Assembly: GCA_032191485.1 (NCBI GenBank)
Contig: JAVDOI010000016.1
Span: 6,792,270 to 6,856,269 of the forward strand
Length of the DNA: 64,000 nt
Source: Leptoclinus maculatus
Lineage: Eukaryota > Chordata > Actinopteri > Perciformes > Stichaeidae
Reading direction: 5' to 3'
The translations under genes were made by a program, and so were the position numbers. Below the pieces are notes generated by a model. The model was not told the origin of the DNA, did not search any database, and saw only the letters and a list, made by a program, of their open reading frames with translations. This document shows positions 1 through 62,249 of this stretch, piece by piece; the stretch's first letter is position 1, and the number at the start of each line of letters is the position of its first letter.

Positions 1-3000
1 TGCAGCAGATTTAGATACTTGCAGATAAATGCACGATGCTTATATGAAGCATTTGGTGTGTGTGTTTGCGAGTCCTCCTCTAAAACTGATCTGTTTACAT
101 ACCTCTGTGAATGACTTAGATTATAGCATATCTTTGCTGTAGGCCACACCCCGTCACTGACCAGCAAACCAACCGAGTACCAAACCCAACCCTGCAGGAC
201 AGGAAATGAAAAGGAAGCTCTCCATCTGATCAGCTTCTGAGTCTGGGACTTCAAAGTGACAGCAGGGCGTAGAGGAGACGTAAGGATAGGCCGAACAGCA
301 CAGGGCCCTATCTGATGTGCTCCGATAAAGACGTCTGTGTTTGTTTATTTCGGGGGTTTTTTTGGGGGGGGGGGGGAGGAGGCGAAGGCTACATAGCAGT
401 TGTGTTCCTCTTTCTGAGAGTGGAACAGGAAGTGAGTTTAATTTAGAAAAAGCTGGAAATCACTATTTACATATACGATTTGCTGCACTGAGGTTTCATT
501 CGGGGTGTAAAGACATCGGAGTTAAGGTCTTTTTTTGACCTTCGTGAAGTAAGACATTTTAGTTGAAGCTTAACTAAAAAAGAGAGCTTACTCCTGCACA
601 ATGAGCATCTTCCTTTTCCATCCCTTACAGGGCTGACATTTCTTGATCTCCACCGGTATTGAGTGAAGCACACATGACCCCTTTGTCCTTATGTTGATGA
701 ATGACTGCCTCATACCCATTTTGTCAGATTTTGGTGCAGTGGAGTCGATAGCGTCACCTTGACAAGGAAAGTTTGTGATCCATCAGCCCTCAAGGCTGTC
801 TGGCCTCAACTAAGGCCTGGCAAAGAGCAGCTCACTGTATGGGGGCATCTACTCCATCCAAAATCCTTCACCCAGTATGCTGCTATCGTGTGAGGTCGAA
901 CGAGTGGCTCCTATTACTGCTGCTTTACAGTGAGGGAGAAGAAAAAAAAAAAAAAAAACACTTGACTTGTACTAATAGCTGGGAAGCCATGCTGGTCACC
1001 AAAGGTCTGAAGACGAAGCACCCTGTCAGTGCCCAGCTTGGGAAATTAGCAAATAATGTTCCCTTCCCCCTGACAAATGTGTGACAGCTCGCCTTCGCCA
1101 ATCATTCTCTCCTAACGTTATGATGCATGTCCTGGATCCCCACTGGAGGATACAGGCGAAGTTTACTGACCCTCAATTTACCCATGACAAATGGGGTCCC
1201 GGTAAATGTGCGTTTTCTGGGGCGCGGAAGGGGTTCATTTTAAGCAATCCTGGTTATGTGGATGTCACTGATTAGGATAAATAGTGGCTGAGTGTGTTAG
1301 GACTGCTTGCAGAACCATATTACCAAGGGCCTGCATCGTTGCCCCTGGAGGGGAGCTCTCGTGGAAACTTGGCCAAGATAGAAAACCAAAAGCTCTGATG
1401 CAATTAGGAGCTTAAATTGGATGAATTGTGCGGTCAACGTTTTTTATTTATGACTTACTCTTTCATATAGCACTGTAACAATGCAGTAAAAAGGTTAAGA
1501 CGCTGCAAATTAGGCTGAAAATTGATACTTTTTTAAAGAAATCATCTCATCAAAACCAGCATGCACTGTTGTAGCGTGGTGCTTAATAAAGTGTAAAGTA
1601 TAATAAAGTATTGACCTTAGGTACAAGCCAGGAGTTTCTCCTCTTGATTTTCTACAACCTTGCGGACAGTTGGACCAATGGATAACCAATACATGGATTA
1701 AACAGAGGACAAGCTAGCAAGCTCCAAGGGACAACATTGTGTTAGAAGGTAAAAGGTATAGACTGAGATATAGCAAAAATAGCTGGCATGCCTTTCCTTT
1801 AAAAGTGTGCCAATAACAGCACAGAAGCAGTCAGTAAACTACAGCCTACTAAAGTTTTATATAGTATGTCTGTTTGTCTCATTAGTGCTTTAAACATTCA
1901 ATAGTCAATGCCAACAGGAGTATTTGACATACATTACAGGGTGCTCTCTTTCTGAGAATGGATTGTGAGTTTTGGAGGCGTTCCAGGGTACTAACCCGAG
2001 TGAGGACGTGTCCCTCTGCTGTTTCGAATTGGCTGCAGTCTCCTCTGTGTTGACTCTTGGTAATTTGTGATAATTTCTTAAATTGAGCGAGTTAAATCTC
2101 CACAATTAGGGTGGTGGTGCAAGAAGAGTCAACATGAAAAAAAAAGAAAAAAGGTCTTAAAAAGGCCGTGCTCTCAAGTCACGCTTGAAGCCCGTAATGC
2201 TTTGATAACTACACCTTTGATATGCAACATGTTGCTCTCCAATATGACACCGGAAAAACATTGTGTGCCTTCTAGATAGCACTGTGTGTCACTGCATGCC
2301 CATTTCCAGTTCCAAGTAATTTGCTATTGTAACTGTGGGTCATTTCAAACCTATTTGCTCGTTGTAGTGCTATTTCTTTTTCTTTCTTTTTTTTTCCAAG
2401 TGCAGTAACACAGAAGGAGAAGCTATGGTTTGAAATGAGCTGTTTCGCTCTTAAATACATGATCCACTCTCTTGCGCTCAATGCATCAGCCCATTCGCAT
2501 TTTTACTGTCGGAGAGAGAAGTAGCTAACATCCTTTCACCTAGCAATTACTGTACATACGGAATCAGTGGTACCTAATTGTGGCGTTATGCGTTCTGCTC
2601 TCTTTAACGGTTTCATTCTCTCAAGCGTCAACCCCTTGTACAATCAGGGTGAGCCACACAGGGAATAGCGGAGAGCGGAGGAGCCGGACCTGTCTATTCG
2701 TGACTTTCTCTTTTAATTCAGCGCACTAATCAATTGTACCACCATTGCCTCCAGGGGTAATTGTATCTTTATACTAACTGGAAGTGAGTAGGAACCCAGC
2801 GAAGACAGGGAGGAAGAATAGGGGGGGGGGGGGTGAAAAATCAACAAAGATAGAGAGAAGGGGACACGTTTCCCCAGTAAAACCTGATGGTAATCATCCC
2901 AATCCGCTTAGCCTCTGTGACTAATGGGGTCTGTTCTTAAGGGACCTGGTACTTTCACCAGGGTGCTATAGAAGCCATTAATGTCTTAACTTATACACCT

Positions 3001-3010
3001 TCTCTGTGCT

Positions 3011-3104
3011 GTGCACACAGGCGCACGCACACGCGCACACTTTTTTCCCTCTCTCGCTCTCGCTCTCACACAGTCTCACACAAACAGACACACACATACA
3101 CTTA
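3011..3104 (+). repeat. imperfect CA/CT-rich low-complexity tract
   Basis: Mixed CA, CG and CT dinucleotides with interruptions, in intron 10. Confidence 0.85.
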
Positions 3105-3221
3105 CGCGGCCACAGTACACTCCTGTTTCATTATCCCGGTGCCTTGTTGGCCTCTGCTCCGCTCCTGCTAGGGAGGTTAAATGCAGGAGAGCTGGGCCAG
3201 ACTGCACGGTTGGAGGAGAAG

Positions 3222-3363
3222 GGGACGGATGGCTGGGGGTGGTAGTGGTGGTTTGGGGAGCGAGGAGAGAGGGGGGGACTTGATGAGAAACAGCTGCCCC
3301 GGGATGGAGGGGTCTGTACGGGGGTTTCCGAGGGGGAGGGGGGGGGGGGGGGGGATTGGGGGG
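3222..3363 (+). repeat. G-rich tract with G17 run
   Basis: Many runs of three or more G including an uninterrupted G17 at 3338-3354. It has strong G-quadruplex potential on the plus strand (the non-template-like strand for ebf3 RNA is C-rich). Confidence 0.85.
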
Positions 3364-4143
3364 TCCAGGCCCTTTGCAATTCTGCTGCGCTCAAGGCCAG
3401 AGCTGTGCTGGAGGGCTCTGGGGGTGCTGGGGGGAAGTGAGAGTGCTCTTTGACGCGCCCCCATTTTATTCTGCCCATCAGAGTTAGAACAGACAGAGGC
3501 TTCCAGGTCAGACAGGCTCTGACCCCCCGCAACCTCTGTCTCCTCACCAATGATGACAGATAAGACCACCACTTCCCTCTGTTAGCCAAGATAATCAGAT
3601 CCCTTACTTATAGTGTGACACACACACACCCCTTCTCTCACGTCTCTCTCTCGTCTCTTTGCACCACTTCCTCTCCCGTGAATTCCTATTGAACACACAT
3701 GAGAATAGCTTCTGACTCACTCATGCACTTAACCTGGATACTGCTTTCCTAATCTGATTCATAAAAAAAAAATAAAAAATGAAACCACATTTTTGCTTTA
3801 CAAAATCAGCAAATTAGCAGAAAGCATTATCTGTCTCGCAACAGGGCAGATAAAGAGAATTGGCAGAATGAGATATCCTGACAGCTTGAGTTTAACAGAG
3901 CTTGGCAGCACCCCTTGTATGACGGCAAGTCAGCGGGGGATCGAGTTGCACTTGTAGGAGCCCCTCCACGAAACACCTTTTTTCCCTAGCAGTGCAGATC
4001 TCACACTTTTAACATTCAGCAAGCAGAGGGCCCTGGTTAGTTCATTATTAGTGCCTGCACTTGGTGCTGAGGAGCTCCATCTAGACAGTGTGAGGAGAGA
4101 GGGGGGGGGGGGGAAGGGAGAGGAAGAGGAGGTTTTGACTCAC

Positions 4144-50954
<46,811 letters not shown>

Positions 50955-51715
50955 TTAGGACAATTTGCGTGAAAAAAGAGCCTCCTGCGAAATTAAGGGA
51001 ATAAACGTCCAAGCGCGTTATCCTGTAGGGTTGTTTTTTTTTTATCACGGGATAAGTAGCGAGAGCCGATTCAGACTTGCGAGAGAAAACCCGGTCCACA
51101 GGTCTTGCCTCCCTCTTCAGTCCGTCCGATGTGAACAATTCTCAAAGTGCTGTACTTAGTTAGAGCGGTATCCACAGACTGGAAAAGTGAATTGTTCAAT
51201 AGACAAGATTTTTTTTTTGTGCTGCTATTGTTCCTCTTTGTTTTTTCTTTTTTTGTGCTATTCACAGAAAAATCGATGGCAGTTGTTTGTGTTTGTGGGT
51301 GATGCTGCTCTCAAAGTGCCCACATCCCTGAAGCACCGCATCCAAAACCTTCAGGACTTCTTGTTGAATAAAAAACCCACTCCTGAAAAGGTGCTGCTGC
51401 TTCTCCACAAGACAAACACAGGCAAAGGCTGATCACCAGTGGAGGTGTTCCTAGTACACTGGAGAGGTGGATAAGGGGCCCTTTCGCGTCGTGCACGATG
51501 GATGGGAACATGCAAAACTAAGCCCTCTTTCCCCGAGGACTGAAATCTTTCCCGGGAGCCAAAACTCTAAACCCACGGGAGAGGCGCTGTCAGAATATGA
51601 CGCTGAAGGGGCGTGGCTTTGCCCAAATAAGGAGCTCTGACGGTTCCTGTCAAGCAGTGGCGCTCCTCTGTACGGGTACAGCCCTATAGTGCAGCAGCCT
51701 GAGAACACTCACTCG
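50955..51715 (-). other. ebf3: ebf3 probable 5' UTR (upper limit uncertain)
   Basis: Sequence directly upstream of the start codon in the transcript direction. It has moderate CpG content and A/T-runs near 51039-51049 and 51210-51256. It contains at least one ATG-started upstream frame of 66 codons (51311-51511). The transcription start is not determined; the right edge is placed below a weak TATA-like motif near 51741-51748. Confidence 0.4.
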
Positions 51716-51760
51716 CTCCACTTTTCCTCTTGCTTAGGCCCTATATGTGGTGAGTTTGAT
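51600..51760 (-). promoter_or_regulatory. ebf3: candidate ebf3 proximal promoter with CArG and GC boxes
   Basis: A perfect CArG box CCAAATAAGG (51623-51632), which fits the SRF consensus CC(A/T)6GG, lies 6 bp from a GGGGCGTGG GC/KLF-type box (51608-51616). A weak TATA-like CATATAGG (minus strand, about 51740-51747) lies about 110 bp further upstream. These motifs are seen directly; promoter function is inferred from their position upstream of exon 1. Confidence 0.4.
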
Positions 51761-53775
51761 TTTTTTAATGATATGGAAAATTCAAACGTGTGTAACCGTC
51801 ACACATAATGAGAAAAAAAATAAAAAATAACAATATGATAATAACTCGGAATTCAGGATGGCATTGCTTATCATTTTTAGCCGGCCTAATGATTGCAATT
51901 TCCGTGATTAGTTTTATTATATTTGATTAAAATCAATAGTATTTGACATATTTATTCGATTAGATGTGTTATTATTACAAATTGACGTGATGAGATTGCT
52001 TGTTCACTAATGTATTGAAAGCATCTCAATAGCTGTGTGAATACAGGCCATAAATCATATTTCAATAATGACAGATCATGTTTCTTCACATAACTGATAT
52101 ATTTGTGAATTTTTAACTCTACGCTGCGGGTTATTTTATTGTAATTAAAATGTAATTAATCCAACGATGATTTCAGAGAATCAGACGTGATTATAAATCT
52201 ATTAATTTACATTACATTTTCATTGAGCATTTTTAACAAGAGATGATTGACTTTCAATTGTTTTGCTGTGTATTGCAGAGCAGAGGATTTCTTTATTAAT
52301 GGCGGTAGGCATAAAATATGAACAAAGTTTGAAACCCCGTTTCTTAGCATCCACATTATTGATGTGAAAACAAATCAATCACATGCATGTGCCATTTACA
52401 GAAGATAAAGTAAGATCTTCTGACTTCTTTTTATGAGCTAAACATTTAGAGCCAGGGTGTCTCATGACATTAAACAAACTTCAGGAAATCCATGGTTCTG
52501 TGTCTTCTTTATTTCATGCACGTCCCGTTCAAATCAGTAATAATCAGAAACATCTTAATCATTTTTAAAGAGCCTACATGTCCGACTCTGTCCGAGAGGG
52601 GCAAGCAAGCAGTTCGGTTCATTAGTGGTGAAAAGGAGGAGAGGATGGAGGGAGCGAGGGGAGGGTGCGAGGAAGAGAGATGTGTGCTGTATCCTGAGCA
52701 ATCTATCTAGCTGGTGCTGAGGGTTAATAGCTGCTGCCAAAGATAAGTGAATTATAAGCTGTTGCTTTCACCTCTACACAATCTATTGCCAAATTGCCCA
52801 GTCACAAAATAAGGGTGTGGATTTTTGTTGTACTTTTTTTTATTATTGAAGAGAAATCTAAGTTTCAATTTGTGAAAAAAATATCAGGAAAACCTCAAAG
52901 GGCCCTTTTAAAAAAATGTATCTCTTTTTGCCTAAGATGAAACAAACCGAGACGCATGTTGTAAATGTTTTGTCTGTTCTACCGAGATTGCAAATATATA
53001 TTTTTTGCACAGAACTCACTCTGCTTTTCTCGCACAGTTTCAAGTCGCTTATTAGAACTTAACCCCTGATTACACGCACCAAGGCGATTTAAATCTGATT
53101 ATCAAATTAGGGGACTTTGAGACAAATCCTCTTAGATCTGATACTGTTGACTGGAGAAAGAAAATGGATCTCCACACCCGTCACGTAGGTAACGATGCTG
53201 TCCTGAAAGGGAGTTTTAAACCGTATTTGACAACAAATGCAGCTGCCCCGCTATTTCAGAAGATATTAGAGGAAAATGAATGCAAATCTGTGTGCAGGAG
53301 CCATCTGGACGTGGAGAGAGGGAGTCAGCTGCTCCACACACTGAGGCGCGGAGCCTGAATCCGTCTCAGCTCATTCTGTGGGATCATCTGCGTGGTGGGC
53401 TTACACCGTGGAAAATGCGCTCTCCATCATTAGGTGAAATGTTAGCATCAAAATAAAAGAAAGGTTGATCCCCGTTGGTTTTAGCGTTTGCGCGCATGAA
53501 AACTTTCACGGGCGTGGAATTAGAGGATCTTAGCCACATTTTCTCATTTCTCACTTAAAAAATAAAAAAAGCAGTTTTTTTTTAACTGCACGCTTGGGGT
53601 AAGTGGTGCATGACAAGCAGGGAAACAAGTGCAAACTGTTTGCCTGCTGCATCTTGGCCGCATTGAGCCAGGCTGAATGCTCGTTTAAATGACCGGTTGA
53701 TGACACGGCAGCCTGTTATCTCATTATTCTATTCAGTGGCCACAATGAAAGAACCCCTAAAGATTTGGGCCTGAC
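51761..53775. other. upstream intergenic DNA, AT-rich
   Basis: Repeat-poor AT-rich DNA with many ATTAAT/TAATTA cores at 51780-52400 and an octamer at 53280-53287. No gene was recognised. It is probably ebf3 regulatory flank. Confidence 0.4.
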
Positions 53776-54115
53776 CATCTATATAAAACTAAACTCCTCT
53801 GGACGCGTTGCTCCCAATAAAAATGTACACGGTGACTTCGAAGACCTCCCGTCTCGACGGGACGAGCCTCCGCCGTATTGAGGGTGACGTCTTCTTTTTT
53901 TGTGTGAATTTACGGGGCGAGGCCCTCATGATCTCCTTAAATTTGCATGTAAATGGCGACATCAGCCTATACGCGTGCCAGGGGCCAGCGGGCCTCCCAG
54001 ATGTCAAGGCAAAGTCAATCAGCCGGCCGCTGCCCAGCTGTCCATCGATGCACTTTATTGGGACAACACTTTCATTATGCTCACCTGCATTGTTTCCTAC
54101 TGAATTTATTGGCAA
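53776..54115. promoter_or_regulatory. candidate upstream conserved element, GC-richer block
   Basis: A block more GC- and CpG-rich than its surroundings, free of simple repeats. It has a CCCGTC-TC-GACGGG mini-hairpin (53845-53862 region), an octamer ATTTGCAT at 53941-53948, CAGCTG and CACCTG E-boxes, and TTTATTGGGACAAC. Three plus-strand frames and one minus-strand frame are open across much of it. No protein family was recognised; I favour a strongly constrained enhancer about 2.1 kb upstream of the promoter. Confidence 0.35.
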
Positions 54116-55035
54116 AAATAAAGGGGGGGAAGAAAATAAATCTTATTAGCACACAACAAGCAAGTTCGCTCACGGCTTTATCACAGAGGTTGTTTTAAAG
54201 TGATCCTTTTGTGGATTAAATATTAATGAAATACGCCTACATTTACGCATCACTCCAAACTCCATATGGAACAAACAGGCAGTCAGCCCACTTATTGTTT
54301 ACAGCAACTCAACCAGTCTTTATGTTATTCCATTGTTTAGACATATATAATAATATAATATATATATCGTGTTTTTTTGTGTATGGTTGAACTTAATAGT
54401 GATTTATTATTTCCTTATTTCATTTATTTATTTAGGCTTAGGTGAATATGACGTGCCAACGCACAAGAAAATAATTACTGTGAAGTCTATAGCTTTTGTT
54501 ATCACTTGTAGCTCTGTTTTAAAATATCAACTTTTATACTTGTGCATTGTTTCTCATGAGTGGTGGAAATTAGATAATATTTATAAAAATTAGACTTTTT
54601 AACTTAAATAATGAAATGCTTAATACACCATTACAATGACAGCTTCCTTGCAAACTTTGTTTAACGATGCTATTAACGTTATAGGCCTAATAAATGCACG
54701 TGCGAGATTCGATGTGACATATTCAAATATCATATTCAAATACATTTTGCAGGATATTTTTAATTATAGGGGCAAAACACAAATGGCCAAGAGTGATAAG
54801 ATCAATCATGTAGGCTATTCGTGGCAAGTATAGCTGATAGACGGACAGCGCCCCTCGTTGGTTACACTTGAGATCATTGTGTCGATATGAGGCAGCTGCG
54901 TTCCTCAGTGACAAGATAGCTAAATCTCAACATAGGTTTATCTAACACCCCTCCCCCTCCCCAGACCCCCCGAGCGGCCAAAAAGTGGTTGTTTATTATG
55001 TTCAGGACAAATCATCTCAAATAAAAAAGACAGAA

Positions 55036-55041
<6 letters not shown>

Positions 55042-55112
<71 letters not shown>
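55042..55112 (+). repeat. (AT)n palindromic array
   Basis: AT run interrupted only by ACATGT, itself a palindrome, so the whole tract is self-complementary. Confidence 0.97.
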
Positions 55113-55115
<3 letters not shown>

Positions 55116-55240
55116 CACAAGACAAAATAAATAGATTAAATTAAAAAAATATGTATTGAGCTAAAAGACTGAAGAGAGGAAAGCGCGTTATTCTTTTCCA
55201 TGCAGTAACATTTCTTGAAATTACATTTTCACGAAAGCCA

Positions 55241-55305
55241 CATTATTATTATTTTTAATATTATTATTATTATTGTTAGCTACTATTATTATTAGTAGTA
55301 TTAAT
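55241..55305 (+). repeat. ATT-triplet-rich tract
   Basis: Several short ATT/TTA runs with interruptions. Confidence 0.85.
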
Positions 55306-55704
55306 AGCTACTAGTTTTAGTTGTACACAATCCACGTGTATCTTTTTGATGCGTTTAATGTAGAATTGTGTCAAATAAACACAAGCACATTATCTGACAC
55401 ACAGCTTGTGTGACCTCACATTTCGTCACTAACTTCTGTCAGAGTGCTCATGTTAATTGTGTGCAGTGGTGAGTTCTGTCAAGGGCATTGCCCGTGCGCA
55501 CAATTTGCATTTCCATTCTGCTGTGGAAATGATGAGAGAGTTTCTGCGCGGTTTAGAGCCTCGCGGCGCAGTCTGTGGGCGAATTACATTTAAAGAAGGC
55601 GAGAGAAATTAAATAAGAAACCGAGACCACTTCAGGGCTATTAACATCTAAAATATCCCCTGGAAATTTAGACCAAAATACACATGACCAAATATGCAGC
55701 ATAC

Positions 55705-55752
55705 CTTCGCTCTTATTCAGCTCCGTCTTGATTGTGTCCATCACTGCTTTGT
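55705..55752 (-). other. possible small first exon with ATG and donor
   Basis: On the minus strand an ATG at 55741 opens MDTIKTELNKSE and meets a good donor GCGAAG|GTATGC at 55705/55704. A TATAAATA lies at 55775-55782, about 35 bp upstream of the ATG. IKTE fits a psi-K-x-E sumoylation motif, like MKEE in ebf3 exon 1. Twelve codons plus one base would be out of frame with ebf3 exon 2, so it is not a simple alternative coding first exon. It may be a leader exon, a different transcript, or chance. Confidence 0.2.
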
Positions 55753-55773
55753 ATAGGCCTGTCTAAAAATTCC

Positions 55774-55783
55774 CTATTTATAA
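55774..55783. promoter_or_regulatory. TATA-like / MEF2-consensus site
   Basis: CTATTTATAA matches the MEF2 consensus YTA(A/T)4TAR on the plus strand and reads as a TATAAATA box on the minus strand. It lies about 4 kb upstream of the ebf3 promoter. Which role, if any, applies is open. Confidence 0.3.
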
Positions 55784-55789
55784 AAAGTT

Positions 55790-60526
<4,737 letters not shown>

Positions 60527-61254
60527 TTAAGACTGAGGGTCTGGACAGAGCGTATGCCCCTGAGCAGAACAGACACATCCACTGGCCAATGGTTTGTGTT
60601 AAAAACTGTCTGATGGACCAAATGTGGGGGGGAAGGGTTTGTTTGTGTGTGCGGGGTGCAAACACATGTGTATGGGTATTTATGTGCATGCCTCAGAGTG
60701 TTAATTCAAACTGAATTAGATGAGGATGGAATCAGTGTTTGATTTGTCAAAACAAACTTGATGAGCTGGTGTTAAAAGCAGGACTGTTGTTTGCATTCAG
60801 TTACACGGAAAACAAAATGAAGTTAAGATTTCCAGGAGACAAATGCTTGTTGTTAACTGGCTCAGGAATAGGTGCGTTGTAAGATGTTAAAAAGTCAATA
60901 TACCTTCATTTTGTCTGTGCTGGTAATGAGCCATATTTTCTGTGGAAAATGGCTGCTTCTCCGGAGGCACCATGTCTACTGAATGTGGCCCTGATCCTGG
61001 ATAAAACAGAAGGCTCACCAATCAATCTCTCCAGGTTGCCCACAGCCAGAGAAAGCAGCTGCACCACATGTTTGCCTTGCGCGATAGCGACAAGTTAACA
61101 TACGGGCAGCACAGTAACCATCCACAAGCAGCCTCTAGCTGTCTTATAATGAATTCCCACAGGGATGGGGAACTATCAGAGTCAGTGGTGTTACTGGAGG
61201 CTCGGAATAAAGTCAACACCTCTCCTTATACCTGATGAAGCTACGGTACGGCAG

Positions 61255-61278
61255 CACACACACTCACACACTCACACA

Positions 61279-61320
<42 letters not shown>
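61255..61320 (+). repeat. (CACT)/(CA)n microsatellite
   Basis: CACACT units followed by pure CA at 61281-61320. Confidence 0.96.
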
Positions 61321-61322
<2 letters not shown>

Positions 61323-62165
61323 CACAGCCACAACACTGAACTTGTACTGAAAAATGTGAAAAATCGAAAGTACACAACAATTAAGCGGTACGGTTTATTA
61401 AATCCCAAATTAGGCTTAAGTCAATTGTTTCTCCTTCACACTTTGATGGTGAATACAAACAGTTAATTGTGTTTTTAATAGGGTACTATGACTCAAGGCA
61501 GATATATACAAAAAAAATGAAGTGTATTATATAGTAAAGGCACATTTCAGAATATAAGTAAAATTCAGAAACAATCGCTTTAATCATTTCTGAGAATTTA
61601 AAAAGCTCTGCTTAGTATCCCTGACTCTGACCTGACCATTATTATAATATCTATACAAACAGCACTTTATGCTTTCAAATCAAGTGTTGGTACTTAATGT
61701 GTCCAATAAATAATGTTTGCACAGCCCCAGCAGACAGCTACGCAATATGTTTATCCAGTCAGAGGTAGAAGCTATTAAAGTAAAAACCCCTGCATCCCCA
61801 TTTGGTGCTGTGTGGAACTACACGGGGCTCCTTGTGAAGAAGTCAAGAATGTTTTAGAGGTTCAAGTGGTCCTTGAAATAATGATGATTTTACAAAACAC
61901 TGGTGAGCCATCCATTGTTAATTTAAAGCGAAACATGCCCGCACCTACTAACTACGAATGGGATCAATAAGCAAGGAGGTGTTAAATGCTTAATGTTTGA
62001 AGACACTATTCAGCAGTTTTTTCACAACATTTTAGAGAACATCTGTAAAATGTATAATTTACACTGATTACACAAATCAAAATGTGTGCCTTGTGAGCGT
62101 GTATAATGTCTTTTTGTCATATTTCTATGCATGCTCTTTCATTTCTACGCATAATCTTAGACCAT

Positions 62166-62198
62166 CCAACTTGTACTCATACTGCAGGTACAAGTTGG
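62166..62198. repeat. 11-bp perfect inverted repeat (hairpin)
   Basis: CCAACTTGTAC at 62166-62176 and GTACAAGTTGG at 62188-62198, loop of 11 bases, just upstream of a TA/TG array. Confidence 0.9.
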
Positions 62199-62206
62199 TC
62201 CATCTT

Positions 62207-62248
<42 letters not shown>
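62207..62248 (+). repeat. (TA)n(TG)n compound microsatellite
   Basis: Short TA run continuing into about 16 TG units. Confidence 0.96.

Positions 62249-62249
<1 letters not shown>

Larger units (their letters stand above)
1..4143 (-). other. ebf3: ebf3 intron 10, partial
   Basis: Intron sequence running off the left edge. It holds G13 runs at 364-376, 2821-2833 and 4101-4113, an imperfect CA/CT-rich block at 3011-3104, and a strongly G-rich block at 3222-3363. The rest (about 380-2820) is single-copy DNA without recognised coding or RNA features; short open frames there look like chance. Confidence 0.8.
54116..55704. other. upstream intergenic DNA with TA and ATT repeats
   Basis: AT-rich DNA containing a 71-bp TA array (55042-55112), ATT triplet clusters (about 55241-55305) and an octamer at 55503-55510. 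No gene was recognised. Confidence 0.45.

Noticed and set aside
3131..3589. 152-codon Pro/Ser-rich minus frame
   Set aside because: It is driven by the G-rich block read as proline codons.
1..4143. Search for exon 11 (ALNEPTIDYGFQ and HLHLH start)
   Set aside because: No matching sequence on the minus strand; the exon must lie beyond the left edge.
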